This document shows, piece by piece, positions 24,430 through 35,499 of a stretch of DNA of 64,000 nucleotides (position 1 is the first letter of the stretch; the number at the start of each line of letters is the position of its first letter). The notes below the pieces were generated by a model, which did not search any database, was not told the origin of the DNA, and saw only the letters and a program-made list of their open reading frames with translations. This DNA is from Stichopus chloronotus. Taxonomy: Eukaryota; Echinodermata; Holothuroidea; Aspidochirotida; Stichopodidae. Made by a program: the position numbers and the translations under genes. The DNA is taken from NCBI GenBank assembly GCA_021234535.1, contig CM037850.1:17221990-17285989 (forward strand), in the 5' to 3' direction.

Positions 24430-25325
24430 TATTCTTCTTGAAAAACCACATTAATGTGGCTTTCACCCAAATGACCTTTATTTTGGTGACCTCAAATGAC
24501 TTTTGATGTCCACCAAAAGCAATAGGGATCACCTACCCAGTGAAGCCAACCCACACATAAAGTACAACATCAGTCAACACTACCCTTCTAGAGATAATGT
24601 GTTAAAAAGGTTTGACCTCAGGTGACCTCAAATGACCTTTGACCTCCACCAAAAAGAAAAGGAGTCTTCTACTTAGTATATTCAATCCACACATCGAATA
24701 TGACATCAGTCAAGGTTTGACTCCTAGAGATATTGTGTTTACAAGGTTTTAACAGTTTGACCTCTCGTGACCTCAAATGACCTTTGATCTCCACCCAAAA
24801 ACAATAAGGATCATCTACTCAATATGACCAACCCACGCACAAAGCATGACATCAGTTACAGTTACCCTTCTGGAGATAATATGTTTACAAGGTTTTTACA
24901 GTTTGACCTTTGGTGACCTCAAATGACCTTTGACCTTCCACCAAAAACAGTAGGATCATCTACTCAACATGACCAACCCACACACCAATATGACATCAGT
25001 CACAGTTACCCTTCTGGAGATATTGTGTTTACAAGGTTTTCACCATTTGACCTTTGGTGACCTCAAATGACCTTTGACCTCCACCACAAACTATAGGGAT
25101 GATCTACTCAATATTACCAACCAACACACCACGTATGACATCAGTCACAGTTACCATTCTTGAGATATTGTGTTTACAATGTTTTCACATTTTGACCTCT
25201 TATGACCTCAAATGACCTTTGACCTCCAACAAAAACAATAGGGATCATCTACTCGATATAACCTACCAGCACACCAAGTATGAGATCATTCATGGTTACC
25301 CTTCTTGTGATATCGTGTTTACAAG
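24430..25325 (+). repeat. Satellite, 145-bp unit, nuclear-receptor half-sites
   Basis: About six tandem copies; the first is degenerate. The repeated core begins at 24613, 24758, 24904, 25048 and 25193, so steps are 145, 146, 144 and 145 bp. Each core is a 33-bp run of four TGACCT half-sites: TGACCT, 4 bp, TGACCT, CAAA, TGACCT, T, TGACCT. The last pair is a perfect DR1 (AGGTCAAAGGTCA on the other strand) in four of five good copies (TGATCT in the 24758 copy) and the others form DR4 spacings. The rest of the unit includes CAATAGGGATCATCTACTC, TATGACATCAGTCACAG and CTTCTGGAGATATTGTGTTT. It interrupts the LINE between endonuclease and reverse transcriptase. Confidence 0.9.
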
Positions 25326-25352
25326 CAGGGCGTCACACACACACTCATACCC

Positions 25353-25707
25353 GTTTAGGGCGCCGATCAGGGAACATGAACTTTTCCTCACATAAATGGG
25401 GACATCCACACTTTCCATATGATGTCCCCAGTAAGTGGTATTTAGTCTTGCATGTATCCCCGATTCACACCAGAAACGGGATTGTGTGTATAATTTTTTA
25501 CACACATACACCCCTATACACAGGTATTGATCCATAACATAGGTAACTGGGGAAAAAGTTAGATTCACCTATAAAGTTCAGGGCGCGTATCTGACACCCC
25601 AATTTGCATTATGTTAAAATATCCAGAAACGGAGATATTTGCATTTTTCATTATCCCCGGTTGCAAGCCTGAAGTTCTTGTGTGTGTCCCCGTTCGGCGC
25701 CCTAAAC
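25353..25707 (+). mobile_element. Short element with GTTTAGGGCGCCGA inverted repeats
   Basis: Left end GTTTAGGGCGCCGA (25353-25366), right end its exact reverse complement (25694-25707), 355 bp in all, with further partial matching inside (GGGA versus the complement of TCCCC). CA/TG microsatellites flank both sides. No protein. A MITE inserted into the disrupted LINE region is the simple reading; no target duplication could be fixed because the flanks are low complexity. Confidence 0.7.
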
Positions 25708-25789
25708 AAACCCACATACGCACACACACACACATACACACACATGACATCACCATTGCATAGATTCCTTCTGCCTTTGGCAAGGAATC

Positions 25790-28095
25790 AATAATGGAAA
25801 AGAATATTATGGTACAGATATAGCTGATGGATTCAACAATTTTTTTTTGGAATGTTGGACCAAGGGTTGGCCTCTACAATTCCAGATCAGGCTGGATTAG
25901 TGTATGATTACCTGGATCAAAACAATTCGTACTCCATGTTTTTAACAGGAACTTCAGAAACTGAAATTCTTGAAATTGTTAAAAATTGCAAAAGCAAAAC
26001 TTCAGCTGATTGCAATGACATGACAATGTTTCTATCCAAAGAAATCGTTAATTTTGTGATCAAGCCTTTTACCCACCATTTATCTTTTTTGACTGGTATT
26101 TTTAGCTAAGGTCATTCCTATCTTTAAGAATGGTGACATACATTCCTAAGGTAACTATAGACCAATATCACTGTTACCTCAGATTTCAAAGGTGCTAGAA
26201 AAGCTACGTGATAAACGGATGGACATCTTGATTGGTAAATATAACTTGCTTAATGATTCTCAATCTGGTTTCTGATCTAGTAGGTCTACATCTATGGCAC
26301 TGCTACAACTTAATGAGGAACTTACTGATGCCTTGGATTCAAAACTGTCAACTGTAGGGGTCTTCATTGATTTAAAGAAAGCATTTGATACAATTGACCA
26401 CCATTCATTATTTAAAAATTTAGAGTATTATGGCTTTAGAGGAATTATTCATAAGTGGCCAACGAGTTACCTTTCAAATAGGAAACAATACGTGCATGTT
26501 GGCAATATTAGTTCAAATATTAGGGACATGGTGTGTGGTGTACCACAGGGGTCAATCTTAGGACCAAAACTATTCATTTTATACGTTAATGATATTTCCT
26601 CTGTTTCAAACCTTATGAAATTTGTTCATTTTGTAGATGACACCAACATATTTTGTTCCCATTCTGATATAAGTACACTATGCACATTAGTAAGTGCTGA
26701 ACTTCATAGGTTAAGTATCTGGTTCCATGTTAACAAGCTTTCACTTAATCTTGACAAAACTCATTTTATGATCTTTTCCAACTCTGTATTAAATTTGAAT
26801 GTACAAGTTCACATAAATGGTAGATGCATCGACAGGGTGGCTAATACGAAATTTCTAGGTGCCCTAATAGATTATAAATTAGACTGGAAGCCCTATATTA
26901 GTCATTTGACAAAGAAATTATCAAAATGTAATGCTGTTTTATAGCATGGATGTATAAAACTTCCCACATCTAACGTAAAAACCTTGGAATTTCTAGCTGT
27001 TGTAAATTCAAAATCCCTGGAAATCATGTATCTTCTTTTCGCAAGTCTAAATTTCAATTTTACTAGTAAGTCGATCCAATATGCCATGGATTGTACCTCA
27101 AAATCTGCTATTTTAAGCACCCTTTACTTGAGTTAATGATACGATGTAAACCTGCCAAACTTCGCGCATCTCACTAACGTTAGCATGACAATCATTACAT
27201 GAAGAATGTCCTTTGAAACAAATCCTGTGCCTAAGCCTACAGCAAAAACCTGTGAATAAGCTAGCAACAAAAATGGTCAGGAAAACTTCCACTGAAGAGT
27301 TAAAATCATGATTTGACAATTTGCAACATTTGACAGAAACTGTGAATAGGATGCTCTAGGCCTAGCCTACATCAACTATGTAAATGCAGTACTGTAAAGT
27401 TGACTAACAAGGCAAGGGCGATTAAGTAAACAATGTCTCAGCTTTCTTTTCAGTCATTCCAAGGCATTGTAGTAAAAAATTTGTCCAGCTACTTAGATCA
27501 TCGAATTTTAGGGCTTATTTTCTAGGGGTGCGCGAAGTTTGGCAGTGCGCGAAGTTTGGTGTATGTACTATACAGAGCTAGTAAGATGCTAGATCAGCAG
27601 GCACTCCTGGCATTATATTATGGGCTTTTCCATCCATCATTAAGTTATTGTATTGAAGTATGGGGTAACACATACAAATTCAACCTTAATCGATTATTCA
27701 TAATGCAAAAGAGGGCAATTCAGGTTTTGGCTAATGGTAATTATTTAGAACATACTTCCCCTCTCTTTTATAATTTGGGTATACTCCACTTAGGAAAATT
27801 AGTTCAATGAAACACTGTACTTTTCATGTATAGAGCATACCACAAGTTTCTGTCACCAAGCTTGCAACTTTATTTTACTACCTCACATTGTATTAATACC
27901 AGACATAAACATCATTTTCATCAAAGATTTGCAAGAACTAAGAAAAAGCAATTTTGTATGTCATTCGAAGGGGGTCAAGAATTCTTTTCTCCACTTTTAA
28001 CACGCTGCAAAAACATTAGGAAATTTGAAACAAAAAAGAGCAACTGTTTACAACCTACTCATAATATAGTTAAAATACTCCTACTATAGTGTTGT
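25790..28095 (+). mobile_element. LINE reverse transcriptase (CR1-like), interrupted
   Basis: Continues the 23.2-kb element. GTDIADGFNNFF then a frameshift to VGPRVG/LASTIPDQ; a frame to 26109; then PRPISLL-like text with stops; 26294-26944 reads VGVFIDLKKAFDTIDHHSL (first Asp), VCGVPQGSILGPKLFILYVN and FVHFVDDTNIF (catalytic DD in FVDD rather than the usual FADD), then KLSLNLDKTHFMIF. The frame stops inside an insertion (about 26944-27568) and resumes with YRASKMLDQQALLALYYGLF, HPSLSYCIEVWGNTYK up to 27810, and a last piece to 28089. Joining across the insertion gives NAVL plus YRASK, as expected for the family. Dead, with several stops and frameshifts. Confidence 0.85.
26944..27568 (+). mobile_element. 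Insertion inside LINE, with 16-bp inverted repeat
   Basis: The LINE coding frame breaks after NAVL and resumes at YRAS; the roughly 625 bp between are foreign. A TATA occurs at both borders (26940-26943, 27569-27572) and could be the target duplication. Inside, TGCCAAACTTCGCGCA (27153-27168) is exactly inverted at 27529-27544, and part of it is repeated again at 27546-27559. No protein seen. Class unknown. Confidence 0.65.
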
Positions 28096-28382
28096 CATGA
28101 ATTGTTCCCTATTATTTCAGTGTTATGTGTTGTTTTGTTTGAAATTGTTTTGTTGTTTTTTGACTTACTATTTCTGGTAGGTAGGGAAAAAATTATCAAT
28201 ACGTATTTATACTTCTGTTTTCTCCTTTTCCATGCCATATCATTCGTTTAATTACTATCCTATTGTGTATGTCATTCTACACCTTACAGTAGCTTGTATT
28301 GTTTATTGAGTATTGAATTTCTGAGTAGCTTCCTGACTCGAAATTTTCTTCGAAATTAACTTGTGTGAGACGTGTCACATAC

Positions 28383-28521
28383 CTCCTCCAGTGTCCTTTC
28401 TCTGTCTCAAGTGGATCACTTCCCATCATCATCTTGGATGTAACACCCAGATCCTCTTCTGGTCGACCCATCTGTTGGTCAAAGTCAAATGCCAGCTTCT
28501 CATGGAGAAGTTCCCAGTCAT
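28383..28521 (-). CDS. PATL1: PAT1-like exon 3 (DWELLHEKLA)
   Basis: Acceptor TTCTCTCTAG, donor GGAG/GTATGT, 139 nt. Phase 1 from the previous exon gives Asp-Asp-Trp at the junction: (D)DWELLHEKLAFDFDQQ, then MGRPEEDLGVTSKMMMG, SDPLETEKGHWR, ending in phase 2. The DDW...HE(K/R)LA segment is the strongest PAT1 signature here; in yeast and animals this N-terminal acidic region contacts the DDX6/Dhh1 helicase. No stops in frame and clean sites on both sides support a live exon. The next exon placed (15850) needs phase 1, so it is not the direct neighbour. Confidence 0.8.
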
Positions 28522-29258
28522 CTAGAGAGAAGCAAGGTTACAAGTAAAGATATACCTCAGTTAGAGACTTTATCTGAATAAGTGCAACAAATCACTACCA
28601 AACATGGTGTGATTGCGACAGGTTGGTATATTTGAGGGACCATTTGTATTTGTGTAAGTTTTGTTTTGACTGAAGTTAATTCACCATCAATGTTAAAAAC
28701 CCCACCAAACCTAAATAAATTAAATATTGTTCCTCTGATGATAGTACATTTTACCCTCCTCTTTAGTAACCCTCCGCTCACTCCTGATACTTTCATCACA
28801 TTGCCAGCCTCAGATTTAGTGATAGCCACTTTAAGTCACAGCTACAGTTACTGTCCTTGCTCTCAGTGTACAGTATGGCCCAGCTGTTAATGTTACTGCA
28901 AAAACCACTATGTAATAGTTCCATAGAAAACTGTAGTTTTCATCAAAGTATTTTCTATGATCCCTCAGTTTGCTACAAAAATCAGAACTCTCACAGGCAC
29001 ATAACCACATGCTTCATGTACAAAGGACAAAACCATATTACACCAATGTACACAATGTGTTATTTTTCAGAACCATTGTAAGCTTCTGCCATGCTCATAT
29101 GAAGTTAAGGTTCGTTGTCAGTGTATTTGACTTTAATAAACACCCCCCTACAGTATTTTTACAAACGCAGGATCCTGTGTCCAGGACACAAAATTTCCCA
29201 CAGGGACGCAAATTGTTCCAACTACTTGGACAAGGGATGCAACTTTTTGAATGGCCAT

Positions 29259-29845
29259 TATTTTAATATTAAGCTGAATCTACAGTTCTGACTTTAACGC
29301 ATTTTGGTAGAATGTGGAGCTACTTCAGAATACATTATAACTGGGATTCCTACCAGCATTCTGCAATTGCAGTAACACTCCTGATGCAACACAATGCAGC
29401 AACTGCCCATCAATGTTATTTCTAAACAATACAATACCATGAAACAATCTATTCATTCATGATCACTCCTTTTCAACAAAAATATACAAATAAACCCCCA
29501 CATTAAAATTACACTTGTTATGTTCATAGTCGAAATTCAGAATACTTTCATTTGAAAATCCCCAGACCCATAGGCCCCGATAACTATTTTTTATGATGCA
29601 ACTTGTCCCAAAATGTTCAATTTCCTTTCGAAATTTCACACCAAAATTGCTCCCAAAAAACTTTGGGGCACCCCACGCCCCCATTCAATGTTGGCTACAG
29701 GATTGCTGTTTAAAGGGTACATTCACTTCTATAACGCAACATTGAAAAGGGGGGAGGGGTTTCATGTTAACCTCTCACCTGAAATTCAGTATTATATTTG
29801 CAACATACGACAAAGTGTCCCAACAATTTTGTCCAAGGTTGTAGA
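29259..29845 (-). repeat. Dispersed repeat, inverted copy (family A)
   Basis: Reverse-orientation counterpart of 2060-2695. Shared landmarks include CACATTCTACCAAAATGC, TTTGAAAATCCCCAGACCCA and the end TTTTGTCCAA (29827-29836). Compared with that copy it lacks about 22 bp around the inner right terminus. Lies in PAT1 intron 2, between exons 3 and 2. Confidence 0.75.
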
Positions 29846-30131
29846 TTCTAAATTTATTACAGTATATCATACACAGTCAACTTGGGAGGAGTACACAGTC
29901 TGCTGGCTGGGCACTCCTACGTGTACCACACAATATCGACCAGTATTGAAAGAGATTATTTTGTTTGGGGGGGGCACACATACACTACAAAAGCCTGATA
30001 CTGTATGCCTTACACTAAGTGCATATTATGTCAATCTTATGCTGGGGCAGTAAAGACAGAAGGTAGGGTATGCAATATGTACTGTTTAGGAGACAGACAT
30101 GCAATTACACAGTTATACAGTAAGATCATAC

Positions 30132-30234
30132 CATCTCCAAACTCCTCATCTTCCAAGCCACACGTTTCGTCGTTCAAGTCATTGTAATTCTTGACTTTAA
30201 ACATACCATCGTCTTCTGGTCCTTCATCAAGTGG
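30132..30234 (-). CDS. PATL1: PAT1-like exon 2 (LNDETCG)
   Basis: Acceptor AATGTCAG, donor GATG/GTATGATC, 103 nt: 34 codons plus one base, which joins in phase to exon 3. Reads PLDEGPEDDGMFKVKNY, then NDLNDETCGLEDEEFGD. The acidic PLDE start and the (L/F)ND(E/D)T(C/F)G motif followed within about ten residues by DDW are the conserved PAT1 N-terminus. Starts in phase 0, as required by the exon 1 candidate at 35321. Confidence 0.8.
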
Positions 30235-30239
30235 CTGAC

Positions 30240-31505
30240 ATTAGAATGATTAAAGGGATTATGAACTGACTGGGAGGGAGAGTACTGCAGAACATGTCAC
30301 GCAACAGGGGATGGCCATAGAGGGTAATGGATATTGCTATTGTACAGAATGTCACATACTGTAGCTTACACTTACTGTAACATGCATTTAGTGATTCTCT
30401 TAAGCTAGAGCTCTCCAGAGTGAATTCAACTCCTAAAAGACTTTGAAAGTGGCATAGTACTGAACATTTGCTGATTTTCCTGCAGTAATACTATGGGATT
30501 CCTTATTACAACTAAGGTTGGGTGGCACCAGTAAAATCAGTACCGGTATTTGCAGCACATCAAGACCGGTATTTATCCAACTATCAGTACTGATTACATG
30601 TTCAATGTGATACAAACAAGAGGTTCTGTGCTCTATATTCTGTGGTAGTAATGCAGTAATTTATAGTCATGTCTTCACTTTCATTCCTTGACAAAAAACA
30701 CAAAATGAAGAGGAAAAATTTCATTTGTGTTGCTTCAGCAGGTTTGAGAGCAGCTTTGTACACAGCAGTTAAGTCAGGCCCCAAATTTTTGCTGATGCGA
30801 TCATGTGTCAAACATATCCACTCACCATTTTGCAGACTAGCAATTCTTAAGTCAGGTGATCTGATTACTGCACATTAGTTACATATGATTTCATCGTTAT
30901 AAAATCCTTGGAAACTTTTTTTTTTTTTTTATGAAACTTTATCCAGAAATACAAACAAATTTGCTGTCATTGCTGCTTATTTACACAAACACCTTAACCT
31001 TCACTATACAAGCACAGTACTGTATGTGCATCATACTGTATAGTACTTTTGTCACTTGAAGTGAGTGAATCACTGCACTATTTCAACGAGAAAATTTTGC
31101 CTGTTGATCGCCACTTCAGTTCCAAGCTGAGCAAGTCCCACCCCAAAGACCCAAGTGTAGAATGACTGACAGCCTTGAAGTGAATGATATTGTGTACAAT
31201 ACATAGTTTGTAGATCGAATCTTTGACTTTACTCCCCATGATTTTCAACAGCCATCATAAATTAAAATGCAAGTGGCAGGCAGGACTTACCTTCACAATT
31301 ATATGCAAGGCCAGGAACGTTGCTTATGATCATGCATCGAGAAAATTTGCAATCCAACTTACACATTTATTTGAATGAAATTGTCTTTATTAGTGGCGTC
31401 AATTCATGATGTAAAAGTGTACCCGTTCATTGCAATGAATCCATAGCAGAATTAGCGCGGGAAATCTTCTCTTCCAACGAGTGTGTCTGACTGCCTATTG
31501 TTGTA
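30240..31505. other. PAT1 intron 1, first part
   Basis: No further exon or bounded element recognised; one T-run (30918-30931). Frames at 30602-30878 on both strands are overlapping chance ORFs. Confidence 0.4.
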
Positions 31506-31507
31506 GT

Positions 31508-31905
31508 CAGGGTTGCCAGTTTGGGTTTTTAAATGCCAAAATAGGCATATTTTTCTTTCAACCTTTGTGGGCTGGTAAAATTTGAAAGTGCATGCCAAAT
31601 GGCATCCTGGGGGCCTAATGGATTTCTAAAACACCCGCTTTATCACAGAGTTTCAAAAACTTTTTTCCCCGATTTTCATAGTCACCTGAGTGGGACGCTA
31701 CGAGTTGACAATTTACTCTTCACTTGTATCAATATAGACTGAGTATGTAATGATATCGTATTACTGTGTTGAAAACGTTGAGAAGTGTTATACTGCACAA
31801 AAATACAGATTAAATTTTCCTCAAGTAGAAGCTAGTTTTATTTTGGATTTCTTTCCATGTGATTTGGCCCGCCATTTGGCCGGTTACCCCACAAACTGAC
31901 AACCT
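31508..31905 (+). mobile_element. hAT-like short element, degenerate ends
   Basis: Left end CAGGGTTGCCAGTTTGGG, a hAT-style terminus; right end CCCACAAACTGACAACCT is its reverse complement with three or four changes. About 398 bp, no ORF. No clear 8-bp target duplication, so age or misreading is possible. Confidence 0.5.
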
Positions 31906-31909
31906 CAAC

Positions 31910-33515
31910 TGAAGTCAATACATGAGCCCATGGATTGAGTAATGAATGAAACTGGATTACATGGGATAGCTGTAGCAGCAGGATAACCGAAAAAAAGTTA
32001 TGACACAATCTTAGTCCGTTACAGTTAACATTTTAAAACACAAAATTGCTAATAATTTGACATATAGACTGCACAAAGGCAGTTGAGAAATTGTACACAG
32101 TAGATTACTCTGCCTGCAAGTTAAAATATTACTTATCCATTACATGAAAAAGGGAGTAGAAAGAGGTTCATGGGCTCAACCTTTCAAACCTACATTCTCA
32201 CTTTCTGATCTTCTAAGTATAAGTTACAGAGAACATGTCTTACCGTAGTTTCTGAGTGGTACAGTTTCTGGCATTCATGAACTTCTCTAGACACTCTACA
32301 TCTCAGCTTCCACTGGATGAACTTGTCAGTACTGTGGGCACTTCTTCCAGTGGATGATGTCCAATCACAGTTTGCAGCTTCTGTCAATTGCAGCCAAACA
32401 CTCAAAGTGCTCTGACGAACAGAAGAGAAAAAACTGAAACACACTTATGTGTCCAATGGTAACAATAGGTCCCAAACATGGTATGCAATCTACTTCATAA
32501 ATTAGCCCTAGGATGTGTACTATATGCCAAGGAAAGAACAAGGACCCATACCTTGATTTCTCTTTAAGTGTAACACTAACAAGTAACATACAAGTCTGCA
32601 AATAGCAAAACTTGTGCAACGCTTACGGCACACATCCCGCAGCATTCATAGTACTTTCTACGTTACTCCCGTGAACAACTCTCTCCAAGCAACTCTCTCC
32701 GACCCAAATCGCTGAAGTTTTCTGACTTTTCTGGCCAGTAACCAATCAAACAATGCAGAGGCATGTAATCTGAGTGTAAAAAGCATACCTGTGCGATTGA
32801 AAACTGCTTATATCATCTTCACTTCTGATGAAAACATCAACATTCCGTACGAGGATTCTAACGTTCCCTCGATGCCAGCCCAAGCTATGTTGTGGCCATT
32901 TTCGCACTGTTTTAATTTTAGAGGAATTAGAGGCTAGATTAGGCGGCTATGGATAGCTTTTACTGATCTACACATGGTCACATAATTTTAGCAATGAAAG
33001 CCGGAATCAACCTTGATGCTTAAGGAAACATACAAATCAGTTAAATACCTTTACAAAATTAGCATATCTGTGTACATTTTTCACGTAGAAACTACTGTAT
33101 GTGTAAAAACCGGTGAAGCATGAATTTTGGAATTTTTTTACGTAATTAATGTTAGTCCATCACGACAAGTTGTATCAATTCCAAAATTTAACTTTTTGAC
33201 CTTGAGGTAGCATAACCCCTAAAATTTCCCCATTGACTTACACACTAAATCGCACAAGTAATGTTGTCTCTAAAGCCTTGTAGAAGTTTTCAACAGATGT
33301 AAGCCCACTCTTTAGGAAACTGACACATAGGCTATTCATGGCTTTTCAATTTTCCGTACCTTAGGTACAGTTCGATTCTTTGCTTGAGACCTTCGAGGTT
33401 AGTATCCCTAGTCACTAGGACAAATCACACATCGCCTTGAATGATACTGCTCCTCCAGCTAAAAGTCCATGACTTCGACAATTGCTTCAATTGGCACCAT
33501 TTTCACACTCTGTAT
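31910..33515. other. PAT1 intron 1, middle part
   Basis: No exon or bounded element recognised. The overlapping minus-strand frames near 32190-32619 lack motifs. Confidence 0.4.
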
Positions 33516-33518
33516 ACC

Positions 33519-33872
33519 TTAAAGGGAAATAGGGCGTTTGTTTAAGAGAAAACATCCATAATTTTGAAACCAATGTTTGTGGACGTAGAATGATAGATTA
33601 TTTAAAATAAGGAAGGACAGTAGCTTTCTTTTCAAGAAATAAGCTCCTCACAGATGGAAATTCAGTTATTTGTTACTCAACGCTAATTTATTCACCCAAA
33701 CTTTTCAAAATTCAAATGATGCATCTTCCATCACTCATCACATGCATAATGTTTTGAGAAGATAAAGCTTTGGTAGATGTTTATTGATGAGACTGAATGG
33801 TTTAACAATGATTTCCGCTACTTTTTTTTGCTTGCCATCTCGTTGTATTCTAAACGCCCTATTTCCCTTTAA
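33519..33872 (+). mobile_element. MITE with TTAA ends, family I (copy 1)
   Basis: 354 bp bounded by perfect 21-bp inverted repeats, TTAAAGGGAAATAGGGCGTTT (33519-33539) and its complement (33852-33872). TTAA at each end fits a TTAA target duplication as used by piggyBac- and Kolobok-type transposases. A diverged relative lies at 53186. No coding capacity. Confidence 0.85.
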
Positions 33873-34061
33873 CTAGCCTACTTCAATATTCAATCCACAA
33901 AAGAACCCATCTCAAAGGACAAAATACCAAAAAAGTTGTCCAAATGTATTTGATTACGATGGTGAACACAATGCGCAGTAATCTCTAACTTCTAGTCATG
34001 ACAAAGGTGCAACGGTTAGGCATTAAATGTATATCGTTGTGCTCATTTGATTAATTCCTGG

Positions 34062-34335
34062 TATCAGAGAGTTGCTGTAAAAGGCACTTTTTCTTCTTGG
34101 ACGGAGAAAAGTTCTGAGTGATCAATGACAATGATAGCTCAATTTCTTCTAGTATTATGAAGTTTGCCGATGATACTATAGCTTTATAGAGTAGCAGATG
34201 ACTTGCGCATGATGCTTCTCTACTGCAAAAGGATTTGTAAGTTGCTAAATTAGCTTCTTGGTCAGAGACCTGACAAATGTCCTTCAGTGTCAGAAAATGC
34301 AAGGTAATTCATTGCGGTAGCAAAAACTATAACTT
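34062..34335 (+). mobile_element. CR1 reverse-transcriptase fragment
   Basis: Plus strand text RVAVKGTFSSWTEKSS corresponds to RVVVNGNFSSWRDVTS of the element at 48.2 kb; then, after loss of the GVPQGSVLG segment, NDNDSSISSSIMKFADDT and, past a stop, DASLLQKDL, SETWQMSFSVRKCKV. The same order of motifs occurs at 48600-48900. A short internally deleted relic in PAT1 intron 1. Confidence 0.75.
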
Positions 34336-34379
34336 CCTTACCTTGTAAAGAAAGATTTTAATATGCATAAACGTATGAG

Positions 34380-34570
34380 CCCCCCCCCCCCCCCCTTGCC
34401 AGTCCCGGAGTTCGTCATTCTTATCACGTGCATGTGCTGCAATACACAGTGGCCATCCGGTTAAACCAGAGAGTATTCCATGCTGAAATGCTGTAACCCC
34501 AGTGACAGTGACTGCATGCAAAATAAGCAAGCCTCTTATGAATCTTGAAGGATTGTGCCCCCCCCCCCCC
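34380..34570 (+). repeat. Two poly-C runs (16 and 13)
   Basis: C16 at 34380-34395 and C13 at 34558-34570, bracketing 160 bp. Similar C/G runs recur in the window (40129, 46112, 49590, 58129, 60362) and are places where assembly length may be unreliable. Confidence 0.8.
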
Positions 34571-35320
34571 TCAACGTGGTTTTGTTATGAAAATATACGT
34601 AAGCCTCAATTAGTAGTATTGGGGTAGGTTATTTTTTATTTTTCATATATATAGGGGCCTATATATATATATATTTTTTTTTTAAATGTAACAAATTACC
34701 AATTATAAAAGTTACAAAGTTTATCAAACTTTCTTAGACCTAAAAAAGTAGAGTTTTCCATACAACAAAATTAGCAATGCAAATGATATATCAGCAAAAC
34801 GTGTACAGTCACTGCTATAGATCTGTTACGCAACCGTGAACAAGTAGTGTATCGACTGTACCATCTCTACACAGGAGCTTACTTACGGAACATTTGAGCT
34901 GTGATTTCCCTTGATGTAGGGGTCATACAATATAAATAATGGAGGCATGTTCAAACTCTTACATGAATTATGCACCTACAACATTTTCTCATCACTCTCT
35001 TCGCACAAACACGAACAAATATCTTTGCCGTAGAAGTTTAAATTCCTTTCAAATCTAGCTCTACTAAAAATAGGAATACAAAAGGCTGAAACAAGGCGGA
35101 CAGCCTGAGGGACTGACTGGAAACTGCCATTTCTTGAAATGAAAGGGATATCTTTATTCCTTTGTACGCTGCAATCCAACATTTGATGAACATCTCCCCA
35201 GATAGCGCCAATATTGCTTTCCCAATCCTTCCCCATTCCCACTCACCCCCTAGCCCCTCCCAATCCCGCTACTCCAAGGCTGAAGGAGTTTGGTTACAAG
35301 CCACTGTCATGTGTTCTTAC

Positions 35321-35356
35321 TGCACGAAATTTAAACTGGCTCGGTGGCGCCGCCAT
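35321..35356 (-). CDS. PATL1: PAT1-like coding exon 1 (candidate start)
   Basis: Minus-strand ATG at 35356 begins MAAPPSQFKFRA and runs into a good donor, GCA/GTAAGA, leaving phase 0, which is the phase exon 2 (PLDEG...) needs. The A at -3 (AAAGGAATGG) is a reasonable initiation context. Short, so on its own it could be chance; the matching phase, strand, donor quality and the local rise in CpG support it. If correct the protein starts MAAPPSQFKFRA-PLDEG and the promoter lies just above 35360. Confidence 0.55.
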
Positions 35357-35499
35357 TCCTTTTTGGGTAAGAAGCCGATCCACTCCAGTTCTGAAAATGT
35401 AAACCCTTGCATTCAATTTGCCAAACATGACCCAAGCTACATTCCCGCCGACCTGGTATCGATAGGAAACGTTAATCCTTAGTTTAGTGTGTTTATCAG

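Larger units (their letters stand above)
12695..35356 (-). other. PATL1: PAT1 homologue gene span (partial)
   Basis: Span of the exons I can chain on the minus strand, from the start codon at 35356 to the last placed donor at 12695; the conserved C-terminal part was not found. PAT1 proteins bind the decapping activator Lsm1-7 and help Dcp2 in cytoplasmic mRNA decay (P-bodies). The identification rests on order and motifs: PLDE, LNDETCG, DDWELLHEKLA, then IWGAADV, DPLILKAV, and PIGTPPRGG. These parallel the vertebrate PATL1 N-terminus (PLDE, FNDDTFG, DDWQEAHERLA, DPAIMRAV, PIGTPP). Exon phases fit at 1-2, 2-3 and 15705-12858, but not from 28383 to 15850, so at least one exon between them is missing from my model. 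Introns are large and full of LINE fragments. Confidence 0.75.

Noticed and set aside
24430..25325. CRISPR-like array
   Set aside because: Contiguous tandem satellite in a eukaryotic genome; no unique spacers of fixed length.
34051..34302. Minus-strand ORF of 83 codons
   Set aside because: Antisense of the CR1 reverse-transcriptase relic, whose plus-strand text (KFADDT) is the meaningful one.
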